Below are positions 53,809 through 61,839 of a stretch of 64,000 nt of DNA, in pieces. The notes below the pieces were generated by a model that made no database searches, was not told the origin of the DNA, and saw nothing but the letters and a program-made list of their open reading frames with translations. Each line of letters opens with the position of its first letter. The first letter of the stretch is position 1. A program made the translations under genes and the position numbers. The DNA is from Halobacteriovoraceae bacterium (GTDB lineage: Bacteria; Bdellovibrionota; Bacteriovoracia; Bacteriovoracales; Bacteriovoracaceae). Location of the stretch: positions 620,001 to 684,000 of the forward strand of contig JACKAJ010000015.1 in assembly GCA_020635135.1 (NCBI GenBank), in the 5' to 3' direction.

Positions 53809-55569
53809 CTAAAGGTCGGGAGTGGATTCTTTGCGAAAGGAATTTAGAATTTGTCTCTTCGTGCCTTTCACAAGTCGTTTCAAAAAATTGTCTCGCTCTT
53901 CGAAGAAAAATCCTGTTAATTCCATAGGAATACTAAAATTAAACTTAATTTCTTTTTCTCCGTCTAAACCAAAACTGTTTTGTATGGTCGCTTGCCCACC
54001 GATCTCGTGAATCAGTTCGTAAACCATCGAGAGATTTCTATCAACTTGTTGTCCAAGCTCAGCTTGAGGAGTGTTGAAGTATTCAAGTTCTGAAGTATTA
54101 AAAAGCACTCCTCGCACTGTCAAAAACAGCTGAACAAAGCGATTTCCCATGCTCTGAGTAGCTTGGATCGTGCGCGCTTCCTGGGGCACATTAAAGTCGT
54201 GAAAAGCTTTATTAAATTTAGCCAATAATGACTGAATGACTTGCTCTATAACCTCAAATTCAGCCACAACTTCAAAGTCTTTGGCATTAGAGGCAAATTC
54301 CCAAGAAATATTTTCACCACGATTGTTGCGCATAAAAGCTCTGGTGGTCATCGCAACGAGATCTCTAAAATAGTAGCGAGGTTGCACTTGAGTACTTTTA
54401 TTTTCCGTCGACTTTTCTGAGCTAATTTCATTTGCTTTCAGAGCAATTTTTTTGAGCTCAGTATTTCCTAGATCATTTATGTCTACGGCCGTGATCTCAT
54501 CTTCAACTTCTGCATACTCGAGGTTCTGAGACTGCACTAAAAAATCGTCGTCCAGAAGCTGATTGCTCACTTCCCAGCCATCATTGTCTTCGTCGACGAC
54601 ACGATGGTTGAAAAGAGGCTCTTTGATTGTTGGTTCATTGATTGCGGGAGCTTGAATACCTTCCAAGAGATCAGTTTTATCATCTAAATGAGCCTCGAGA
54701 GCAAAGGCATTTTCACGCTTTACTTCTTCCGCTGTTACATTTTGAACATAATCAGAGGGGTTTTGAAAATCTTTTTTCTCTAAAGAAACTGATGAACGAT
54801 ATTCATTTTCAGAATCATCACTAACTACTCGATAGGATTGTCCTTTTTCTAAAACTTCCGCATGGTAATCAAGAAACAAATTCTTTAAGGCCGGTAGTTG
54901 AAGAAAACTGAAGACTTTTTCAAAAAGATTCTGAATATGGGCACTTTGATCCAGATTGGCCAATAGCTCAACGGCTTTCCCTTCTATTTCTCTAAAGCCT
55001 CTTTCTCTTTTGCGAATAACAAAAAAGAAAATCACTGTCGTCATGGCCAAAAGAGAAATCAGGGCGAAGAGCACATAATTCCAAATCGATAAACTTCTAT
55101 CGGAATCTTTTATTGCTTTTGCGAGGTGAAGACCTAATTCATAGCGAGTCTGTTCAATGGCATTATAAGTTTTCGCCACTTCAGCACTGGATGCTTGGAC
55201 TCCGCCAAGAACAACATTTTTAAAAGTGAGGTATTCGTCAAAAACTTTTGCCGCTAACGAAATTATCTCAACTTTGCTAAAGCCTTGAGACTGCTGGCTA
55301 AGTTGTTCATAACAATCTGAAGTTTGAGCCAAGTATTCCGTCGCGAGGGTTGAAGAATTCCATTGAGCTTGAGAATAGGCAAAATAACTTTGTCCTGCTC
55401 TATTAGAGCAAACATACATTCCATTTCTAATATTTTTTGTGGTTGCAATGAGTTCTTGGTTGCTGGAAATAAGAGAAAATGTTCCTGCAATACAGAGGGT
55501 GAGGACGGCCACACTCAAAAGCACCAAAGCTTGGGATTGAGTTCGACGAAAAAAATCAATTCGAATCAT
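53809..55569 (-). CDS. membrane sensor with degenerate histidine-kinase-like domain
   Basis: A 586-residue protein. Helices at 13-35 and 162-185 enclose a ~125-residue periplasmic helical domain with two cysteines (CSNRAG, SDCYEQ). The cytoplasmic part has an acidic low-complexity linker and a C-terminal region shaped like a HATPase domain (VIEQVIQSLLAKFNKAF for the N-box region; LSMVYELIHEIGGQATIQNS near the end). The N-box asparagine is missing, no H-box histidine and no clear GxG loop are seen, so it is probably a pseudokinase. No response regulator is adjacent. Confidence 0.55.
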   Translation of the reverse strand: MIRIDFFRRTQSQALVLLSVAVLTLCIAGTFSLISSNQELIATTKNIRNGMYVCSNRAGQSYFAYSQAQWNSSTLATEYLAQTSDCYEQLSQQSQGFSKVEIISLAAKVFDEYLTFKNVVLGGVQASSAEVAKTYNAIEQTRYELGLHLAKAIKDSDRSLSIWNYVLFALISLLAMTTVIFFFVIRKRERGFREIEGKAVELLANLDQSAHIQNLFEKVFSFLQLPALKNLFLDYHAEVLEKGQSYRVVSDDSENEYRSSVSLEKKDFQNPSDYVQNVTAEEVKRENAFALEAHLDDKTDLLEGIQAPAINEPTIKEPLFNHRVVDEDNDGWEVSNQLLDDDFLVQSQNLEYAEVEDEITAVDINDLGNTELKKIALKANEISSEKSTENKSTQVQPRYYFRDLVAMTTRAFMRNNRGENISWEFASNAKDFEVVAEFEVIEQVIQSLLAKFNKAFHDFNVPQEARTIQATQSMGNRFVQLFLTVRGVLFNTSELEYFNTPQAELGQQVDRNLSMVYELIHEIGGQATIQNSFGLDGEKEIKFNFSIPMELTGFFFEERDNFLKRLVKGTKRQILNSFRKESTPDL

Positions 55570-55727
55570 AAAACTTCCTGTTTTTAAAAAAATCCCCTAA
55601 ACTTAGCCTCGAGATGGCTTTTTTAAATAAATATTCGTTACTCCCCATCCCAACTAATATTGTCATTTATTCATCATTTCATCGAAAGGTGGAAAAAATT
55701 GCCGGCATGGTGTAATTTTCAGATTGA

Positions 55728-56531
55728 ATGGAAAACCTTCAAAAAATACAAAATACCTTCCTCGTCCTTTCAATCGCGATTGTTCTCCTAGTCCATGTTA
55801 TCCTTCTTTTTCTCAGTTCACAAATTTTGGTCGCTGAAAATAAATTACAAGAAACTCGTCAGGAAAAATTTATCGTCGATATAAAACCTCTGGGTGAAAA
55901 AAACAAGGAAACTAATAATAAAATCTTGATGCAAGCTTACAACGCCAAGAAGAGAAACAGAGTAGAAAACTCAACCGTTTCGCAAACTCAATCGCCATCA
56001 CAAGAAAAAAATGAACAAAAAGAAAAAACAGGAAATACACAAAAATCTTTCAAGAAATATATTCGCAAAGATAACCAAGGGGAATCTCTGCGCAAATTTT
56101 TACCCTATCAGCTACAAAATTCTCGAGTTGCTGATTCCAATGCCCTCTTTAGCTTAGAAATTCCAGAAGGCTTGCCTGAAGACCAACTCAATCGCCTCAC
56201 CCAAGTTTTTTATTCTTTCTACAAACGAATTGGAACCAAATATATCAGTACAATTGTCGATAAATATTTTGAATACGAAAGAGAAAAACCTCATATGCAC
56301 ATTCCTGTTAATGAGCAAGAAGACTCCACCGTTATTCGAGCATCCTACGATGAGTTTGGAAATGTCTTACGCATCCGCGTTCTCAAGAAAGGAAAATATG
56401 CTTATCACCAAAAATTTTTTTCCGACACAATTGAGGCCATTCAATCAATTCCCAACCCACCTAAGCAATTACTCGACAGCAAAAAACAATTTCATGTCAT
56501 TTATAGTTTAGAGTACAACCCAAGAACTTAA
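55728..56531 (+). CDS. TonB-like energy transducer protein
   Basis: A 267-residue protein with one N-terminal membrane anchor (residues 9-33), a charged Gln/Lys-rich linker (60-110), and a C-terminal domain (about 195-265). The C-terminal domain contains STVIRASYDEFGNVLRIRVL and the terminal IYSLEY strand, the TonB C-terminal fold pattern. It lacks the usual proline-rich spacer. It would span the periplasm to an outer-membrane receptor or machine. No exbBD is adjacent. It is convergent with the following gene. Confidence 0.6.
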   Translation: MENLQKIQNTFLVLSIAIVLLVHVILLFLSSQILVAENKLQETRQEKFIVDIKPLGEKNKETNNKILMQAYNAKKRNRVENSTVSQTQSPSQEKNEQKEKTGNTQKSFKKYIRKDNQGESLRKFLPYQLQNSRVADSNALFSLEIPEGLPEDQLNRLTQVFYSFYKRIGTKYISTIVDKYFEYEREKPHMHIPVNEQEDSTVIRASYDEFGNVLRIRVLKKGKYAYHQKFFSDTIEAIQSIPNPPKQLLDSKKQFHVIYSLEYNPRT

Positions 56532-56538
56532 GAGGGCA

Positions 56539-57276
56539 CTAAGAATTCTGAATAGCCTGTCCAATAAGCTCTTTAAAATTCGTCGCAATATTGATCAGTC
56601 TCTTTGTCGGAATATGATGAGGAGGAATTTTTTCTTGTAAAAATTTCCGTATGCCTGTGTCTTTATTATTCTTAATAAAATCGTAAAGTAATTTAGCATT
56701 AGCCTGAACTTCAGAACTCGACGGGCTAAAAAGAATCCCTTCTTCTTCAGGAACTTCCATCCAAGTGCTCAAACTCAGCTGATTCATGCCCGAGAGAAGG
56801 TTTTCAAAAATTTCAAAGGACTTAAATTCTAAGATGGTTTCAATCATCTTGTTATCAAAATCTAATTCAGCAAAAAAATAAATGAGAGATCTTTGTTTCC
56901 AAGGCATTCTCTCAAAATCACTTTCACTGGCCGGTTGAAACCTTCCCTCTCTCAAACTTTTTAGATAAAAAAAGCCAATTTTATTAAATAAATAACTCAA
57001 TTCATTTTTTCGAAATTTATATCCATCCAAGTCTTCATTTCTCAATTTGTTTCGAGTCCACAGCTGTCCAAAAAATTTAATCACATACGATTCCATCGCC
57101 TCTTCAACAATCTCGACGGCGACAGTGGCGTCAAAACAGAGCACATAAGAATACTCAACGAGTTGCCTCGTCAGTTTTTGGATGGTGTGATTTTGTCGAC
57201 TCTTTAAATTAAGCTCATTCATCACCGTAACTATAGCACAAAATGCTCGAGACTTTCCAATGCCCAAGCGTTTCAC
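56539..57276 (-). CDS. helical protein, possibly a divergent ECF-type sigma factor
   Basis: Up to 245 residues (GTG start 57276; ATG 57222 is an alternative). All-helical and soluble. Residues about 30-110 are reminiscent of sigma region 2 (YSYVLCFDATVAVEIVEEAM and on) and residues 120-170 of region 4 (MPWKQRSLIYFFAELDFDN, then a helix-turn-helix-like stretch). The match is loose and the extra C-terminal ~80 residues are unexplained. A protein of unknown function is the safe call. Confidence 0.4.
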   Translation of the reverse strand: MKRLGIGKSRAFCAIVTVMNELNLKSRQNHTIQKLTRQLVEYSYVLCFDATVAVEIVEEAMESYVIKFFGQLWTRNKLRNEDLDGYKFRKNELSYLFNKIGFFYLKSLREGRFQPASESDFERMPWKQRSLIYFFAELDFDNKMIETILEFKSFEIFENLLSGMNQLSLSTWMEVPEEEGILFSPSSSEVQANAKLLYDFIKNNKDTGIRKFLQEKIPPHHIPTKRLINIATNFKELIGQAIQNS

Positions 57277-57382
57277 TCGGATTTTTTTCTATCCTTGAGT
57301 TTTTTTGCCTGCTAATTGAGACTTACCCCTAAATAACGTACACTTTAAGAGGATACATTCAACAGGGAAGTAAGGAGTGTTC

Positions 57383-58267
57383 ATGAAGGTTCTCAAAAGC
57401 TTTTTTAGCTTATCCATTATCGCAAGTTCTCTTTTATTTTGGAGTAGTTGCAGTAACGATAGTGGTAAAGTTTCAACAACTCTTGGAAATTCTTCTGATG
57501 AAGTGACCCGAGAAGTTGTTCCCAACGATGGAGAACAACCAGTCGGTGGAGAAAATAGCTGTACGGGAACCGTTGATGATGGTTGGGATGATTCCAACGG
57601 ACAAAACACAATTCCCCTTGCTTCACTTTTTATTTATCAAATTTCGATGGCCGGCGGGTATGACGCCGTCCCTGGACAAGACCCTCAAGAAAATAAAGTC
57701 TACACTTATATCGACGACAATGGACAAACGAAAGAAGCCTTTATCGCCCACCGCCTTCCTTCTTACGCTGATTCATTTTACGTATTTCAAAACGATGGAG
57801 CTTATTTTATTCGCTTAAAAGTTAATGAGCAGTTTTTCCCGGCCAAAGGAAAACACCACTGCTATTTGAGAAATATCAATGCTGGTCGAAGTAATTATTC
57901 CTATCAAAAATTGCGCTTTGGAATTAATGCTCGCATTGTTGTGAAAAATTTAGACGGCTCAATCACTCCCTACGGAATTCAACACTATATTCAAACAACT
58001 GACCCTATTGAGGTTGGTAAGTGTTCACCGATCATCAAAATACCGGCACTCCCAGGTCCTCCAGGGCTCGATCCGAGTCGCTATGCTACTGTCATCGAGT
58101 TGCGAGATGTTCGCTCAGATCAGTGGTGCCAAGAAGGTGTGGATGGAGAGACATGGTGTCCCGCTGAAAGACAGCTTCGCGAAGCTGATTGCTGGGATGT
58201 AACTCTTGAGATCTCCACCAGCAATACGCATTTCTTTAAAGGCTATAAGCGCTCTGATTTTAACTGA
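57383..58267 (+). CDS. lipoprotein, unknown function
   Basis: A 294-residue protein starting MKVLKSFFSLSIIASSLLFWSSC, a lipoprotein signal with Cys about residue 23. The mature part is beta-rich with several cysteines in its last 100 residues (GKCSPII, DQWCQEG, TWCPAER, ADCWDV), likely forming disulfides. AAGGAG five bases before the ATG fixes the start over a GTG at 57377. No domain is recognised. Confidence 0.7.
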   Translation: MKVLKSFFSLSIIASSLLFWSSCSNDSGKVSTTLGNSSDEVTREVVPNDGEQPVGGENSCTGTVDDGWDDSNGQNTIPLASLFIYQISMAGGYDAVPGQDPQENKVYTYIDDNGQTKEAFIAHRLPSYADSFYVFQNDGAYFIRLKVNEQFFPAKGKHHCYLRNINAGRSNYSYQKLRFGINARIVVKNLDGSITPYGIQHYIQTTDPIEVGKCSPIIKIPALPGPPGLDPSRYATVIELRDVRSDQWCQEGVDGETWCPAERQLREADCWDVTLEISTSNTHFFKGYKRSDFN

Positions 58268-58276
58268 CAGGTGCCA

Positions 58277-58382
58277 ACTAGGGTACAACTAGGGTACGTC
58301 CACACTTTTGGGACTAATCGCAATAAACGTCATGGGTCCCAAAAGTGTGGACGTACCTAAATAGAGACGTACCTAAATAGAG
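58277..58382. repeat. composite repeat: 22-bp inverted repeat with flanking direct repeats
   Basis: Perfect inverted arms at 58293-58314 and 58336-58357, spaced by 21 bases, carry the core GTCCACACTTTTGGGAC. On the left, an 11-base unit ending AGGGTAC is repeated in tandem. On the right, a 16-base unit (ACGTACCTAAATAGAG) is repeated in tandem at 58351-58366 and 58367-58382. It resembles REP elements mobilised by RAYT-type transposases (inference); no such transposase gene is in the window. It begins 10 bases after a stop codon and ends exactly at another. Confidence 0.8.
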
Positions 58383-58616
58383 CTATGATTTCAAAATAGC
58401 ATAAATAATCCAACCTATACCAACTACAGCCACTAGCAATCCTTGATTAGGATGAAAATGCCAGCTACGAAACCCTAAAATAGATCTTTTATCAACCTCT
58501 CTCATGAGTTCATCTGATGGTGGATTGAGCCATTTTCGATACACAAAAATACACATTCCAAATAATGTAATTAACAAGCCTTTCATCATAGGATTTTGAG
58601 ATAACCATTCTTTCAT
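58383..58616 (-). CDS. small two-helix membrane protein, unknown function
   Basis: A 77-residue protein with two predicted membrane helices (GLLITLFGMCIFVY and LLVAVVGIGWIIYAIL) joined by a short charged loop (NPPSDELMREVDKRS). No family is recognised. The ribosome site is not obvious. The stop codon touches the composite repeat. It might be a true small membrane protein; the hydrophobic pattern supports coding. Confidence 0.5.
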   Translation of the reverse strand: MKEWLSQNPMMKGLLITLFGMCIFVYRKWLNPPSDELMREVDKRSILGFRSWHFHPNQGLLVAVVGIGWIIYAILKS

Positions 58617-58924
58617 ACAAATAATTTTAAATCATTCATAAAAAAAACCAAAGTGAAATCAGAGTGGAATTTTTATAAAATAATGCTTACTTAACAAAGA
58701 AAATTTGACTAACCACCTTTATTTTAATTCTTAGCTCTAAAATCATGATCCATTTTCCGGTAATTTTTCCCGATATTTCAGAACTCAAAAAGCAGAATTT
58801 TTAATATTTTCATTTGAGAAAATTCCATCCATCTCTTCTCATTTCGAGTTATCGATTCACTTTTGCAACAACTCTAGATTGAGTATTGATTTCTTCCCCT
58901 AAGATAACTTAAATTGTCTCTCCT
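58617..58924. other. 308-base AT-rich intergenic region
   Basis: Between the small membrane protein and the ORF6N gene I see no gene on either strand. A possible promoter for the ORF6N gene is TTGAGT near 58878 with TAAGAT about 17-18 bases on. No repeat or strong hairpin is visible. Confidence 0.4.
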
Positions 58925-59431
58925 ATGGAGTTTAATAAATTAAAAATAGAAAATGTTATTTATCTTATTCGTAGCCATAAAATTATGCTCGATGAAGACT
59001 TGGCAAAACTCTACGGAATTGAGACAAAGGCTCTAAAAAGAGCAGTCAAAAGAAATCTCGATAGATTTCCTAATGATTTCATGTTCGTACTGAGCAGGGA
59101 GGAATACTTAGATTTAAGGTACCAAATTGGCACCTTAAGCAAATCGGGCAGAGTAGCGAGTAAATACCCTCCTATGGCTTTTACGGAACTAGGAATCGCC
59201 ATGCTCTCGACAGTACTTCGAAGCCCTCAAGCCATCCAAGTCAATATTGCGATTATGAGAACTTTCGTCAAAATGAGGAGAATCCTGGCTTCGAATGAAG
59301 AAATAGCGAAAGGGCTAAGAGAGCTTGAGAAAAAAACAGGGCAACTGTTTCACGTAGTTTTTGATAAAATTGAAGAACTAGAAAAGAAAACACCCGCATT
59401 ACCAACAAAAAGAAAAAAGATTGGTCTCTAA
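58925..59431 (+). CDS. ORF6N domain-containing (phage-type) DNA-binding protein
   Basis: A 168-residue protein. The N-terminal ORF6N domain is complete: VIYLIRSHKIMLDEDLAKLYG, ALKRAVKRNLDRFPNDFMF, YPPMAFTELGIAML and QVNIAIMRTFVKMR. A C-terminal coiled-coil-like tail (ELEKKTGQLFHVVFDKIEELEKK) ends in a basic stretch. Such genes are common on phages and as isolated bacterial cargo; the role is thought to be DNA binding. No ribosome site is visible and no other phage gene is near, so it looks like a stand-alone acquired gene. Confidence 0.92.
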   Translation: MEFNKLKIENVIYLIRSHKIMLDEDLAKLYGIETKALKRAVKRNLDRFPNDFMFVLSREEYLDLRYQIGTLSKSGRVASKYPPMAFTELGIAMLSTVLRSPQAIQVNIAIMRTFVKMRRILASNEEIAKGLRELEKKTGQLFHVVFDKIEELEKKTPALPTKRKKIGL

Positions 59432-59460
59432 ACACAACAAAGGCAATAAGCGCACTGACT

Positions 59461-60426
59461 TTAATTAGAAAAATGTTTCATCATTTTCAAAGCAATATTT
59501 TCACCCATAGCGTGAGAGACTTCTACTAAAAGCGCAGGGCAAGTGATATTCACCTCTCCCAATTTATCATTGAGAACATCAAAAGAAACAAAAGGAATAC
59601 CCTGTTCTTTGAGAAACCACGCCATATCATCGCATTCTTTTTTTGCCACAGCAGAGAGTGTGGCCCTTTTGAAAGTCGCTCCTTGAGCGATATTGCTTAA
59701 AAAACTTCCTTCAGGAGGAGTTTTAAGGATTGTTCCAATTTCTTCACCAAGCCAATAGACGGCCCGGTACTCGCCTTCACTCATGACCTTTTTTTCAAAT
59801 GGCTGCATGATGAGGGCCCCGTCATTTTTTTCCACTTGTTCAGTAATAATGGCTTCAAAATTCTTATCGAGCAGAGAAACTTTCATCACCCCATAACCTG
59901 AAAATGAATTCAGAGGTTTTAAAATGCAATCTTCGTGACCTCTTTTGATGAGCTCATCGGCAAACTCCATAAAAGCTGGCACAGAGGCTCCCACACAAGA
60001 TTCAGGAGAGGCGTCTTTTCTCAAAAAGCACACGAGCTTCTCGTTATATTTCAAAATGGCCGATGGATCATTTAAAACTGTGCAGTGGTATTTTTCTTTT
60101 AAAAATTCAAAAAGCCACATGGCCCGAACATACCCGACATCCACTGGAGGATCAATTCTGATATGAAAGACATCATTCTTATCGACCACAATCACTTTTT
60201 CATTTTTTAAATTCATGCGATCCATATAAAAATCGTCTTTTACTCTCCCTGAAAAATCGTAAACCACTAGAGTCTGCTTATCTTGGTAATTCGTGACATA
60301 GAGGTCTTTATCGAACAGCAAATAAACTTCTTCCTTTAGCTCTTTCAAAGCCAAGGCCATCATTAACGACGAATCCTTCTTGTAATTAAGTTTCTCAAAG
60401 GGGTCTACATAAAATATATGTCTCAT
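59461..60426 (-). CDS. gshB: glutathione synthase-like ATP-grasp ligase
   Basis: A 321-residue ATP-grasp enzyme. GshB landmarks: RIDPPVDVGYVRAM, VLNDPSAILKYNEKL, CILKPLNSFSGYGVMKV, MQPFEKKVMSEGEYRAVY, and the metal-binding GEVNITCPALLVEVS. It joins gamma-glutamylcysteine and glycine to form glutathione, which fits with the glutathione-using GrxD at 24.5 kb. No gshA is seen in the window. It overlaps the upstream peptidase gene by four bases and ends the miaB operon. Confidence 0.85.
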   Translation of the reverse strand: MRHIFYVDPFEKLNYKKDSSLMMALALKELKEEVYLLFDKDLYVTNYQDKQTLVVYDFSGRVKDDFYMDRMNLKNEKVIVVDKNDVFHIRIDPPVDVGYVRAMWLFEFLKEKYHCTVLNDPSAILKYNEKLVCFLRKDASPESCVGASVPAFMEFADELIKRGHEDCILKPLNSFSGYGVMKVSLLDKNFEAIITEQVEKNDGALIMQPFEKKVMSEGEYRAVYWLGEEIGTILKTPPEGSFLSNIAQGATFKRATLSAVAKKECDDMAWFLKEQGIPFVSFDVLNDKLGEVNITCPALLVEVSHAMGENIALKMMKHFSN

Positions 60427-61469
60427 TTTATTAATCCTTCTAAATATTTTTCAAAAGAAATTTTAGGTTTAGATTCATTATAATTTTGATACTGCCTATC
60501 GAGATAAGCTAAAAAATTTCGTAAGTCTCCACCAACCTTATCTCGAAGCTTAGAAATAAAATCTCCTTTTTTCTCATAAGTCATATAGGCAGCGAAGCGA
60601 GCATTATTCCAATCACCTTCAAGGATGTGGCAAGTTTTCAACTTCAACTCTTGGCATTTTTTCTCAAGGCTTGGAAGAAAGTTTTTCTTTAAAAATTTAT
60701 CGAGCATCACACGGCTTTCTTTCATATTTTTAGGTTTATTTTCTACCAATTCTTTTTTGTATTCTCTAATAAGCCCCACCAAATGATCTCTCATCTGGCG
60801 TCTCAGCTCTTCTTCTTTTTTTAACTTCTCTTTTTCCTTTGCATCAAATTTAAAATAAACCTGCATTAGTTGCTTGCCAAAATAATTCGCTAAGTTTTCA
60901 TTCACATCCACATTGTCTTTAACAAAAAACACTGTATGAAAAATCTCATGAAAAACCATTTCAGCAAGTTCGTAATCGTCGTATTGAAAAAAAGAAGAGA
61001 GAATCCGATCTTCAAAATACCCCAAAGATGAATAGGCATAAACCGGTCGCACGTAGGTATAATAATCTTTTTCTCGCATGTCTTGAGCATATTCTTCAGC
61101 AGACTCTTTGCTAAAAAATCCTAAATAAGGAAATTCTCCCATAAAGGGAAACCATTCTTTGTGGGGCTCAACTCGATCAAAAAGTGAAGCAATCACTAAA
61201 TGAGAAACGGCCTCTCGGTCCAAGAATGTCACTTCACTATAAATGTCTTGATAGGGTTTTTTGAAATAATCATAAAAATATTTTTTATAAGTTTGAATTT
61301 TAAGAATTTTGTCTTTAATCTCTGGCGAGACTTTGGGATCCTCTAAAACTTCTTTAATTTCCCGACTGTTCCATTGAATTTTAAACTGCCCTACACCTTG
61401 CTCTGTTAGATACAAGAATTTCGAACAACCCAGCAGTAGAAAAAGAAAAAAAATATTAGCGAACTTCAT
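60423..61469 (-). CDS. putative aminopeptidase, PF10023 family, lipoprotein
   Basis: A 348-residue protein with a lipoprotein signal (MKFANIFFLFLLLGC) and a zinc motif HEIFHTVFFVKDNVDVNENLA (HExxH plus a distal Glu). The family pattern YVRPVYAYSSLGYFEDRILSSFF lies before it. It is annotated by homology as an aminopeptidase; activity is rarely tested. ATG 61469 is chosen from the signal peptide. It overlaps the DUF454 gene by 14 bases. Confidence 0.82.
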   Translation of the reverse strand: MKFANIFFLFLLLGCSKFLYLTEQGVGQFKIQWNSREIKEVLEDPKVSPEIKDKILKIQTYKKYFYDYFKKPYQDIYSEVTFLDREAVSHLVIASLFDRVEPHKEWFPFMGEFPYLGFFSKESAEEYAQDMREKDYYTYVRPVYAYSSLGYFEDRILSSFFQYDDYELAEMVFHEIFHTVFFVKDNVDVNENLANYFGKQLMQVYFKFDAKEKEKLKKEEELRRQMRDHLVGLIREYKKELVENKPKNMKESRVMLDKFLKKNFLPSLEKKCQELKLKTCHILEGDWNNARFAAYMTYEKKGDFISKLRDKVGGDLRNFLAYLDRQYQNYNESKPKISFEKYLEGLIK

Positions 61470-61839
61470 GACGTTCCGACTTCCTTGTGGCCACAAATAA
61501 ACTTACTGCCACCCAGATCATTGCGAGAAGAATTATAACCCAGAGAGCTGGTTGTGTGGCAAAAATACTTACGCCCATGATAAAGGCTATCGTTAGTATA
61601 CAGAGAATTTTAGCCTTTGGTCTAATCACTCGATGATCTTCCCAATCGACAACCAAATGCCCAATCCCCGGGAAATTTCGAATTTTTTGATGAAGCCGAG
61701 GCGAGCTTTTGGAAAAAAAATAAGCCGCTAAAATAGCAAAGGGAGTGGTCGGCATCACTGGTAGTATGGCCCCAATAAATCCCAGAAGAAGCATTAACCA
61801 ACCAAGAATCAAGAGAATGGGTTTTGAAAGTCGCTTCAT
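61456..61839 (-). CDS. DUF454 (YbaN-like) inner-membrane protein
   Basis: A 127-residue membrane protein with the DUF454 signature GFIGAILPVMPTTPFAILAAYFFSKSSPRLHQ and three or so hydrophobic helices. Function is unknown. It is linked by a four-base overlap to miaB upstream and a 14-base overlap to the peptidase gene downstream. Confidence 0.88.
   Translation of the reverse strand: MKRLSKPILLILGWLMLLLGFIGAILPVMPTTPFAILAAYFFSKSSPRLHQKIRNFPGIGHLVVDWEDHRVIRPKAKILCILTIAFIMGVSIFATQPALWVIILLAMIWVAVSLFVATRKSERHEVR

Noticed and set aside
53792..53809. Hairpin GCATTA/TAATGC after the sensor gene
   Set aside because: Only six A/T-rich base pairs; may be a weak terminator but not distinguishable from chance.
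58925..59431. Prophage remnant around the ORF6N gene
   Set aside because: No integrase, structural or lysis genes on either side; a lone gene only.
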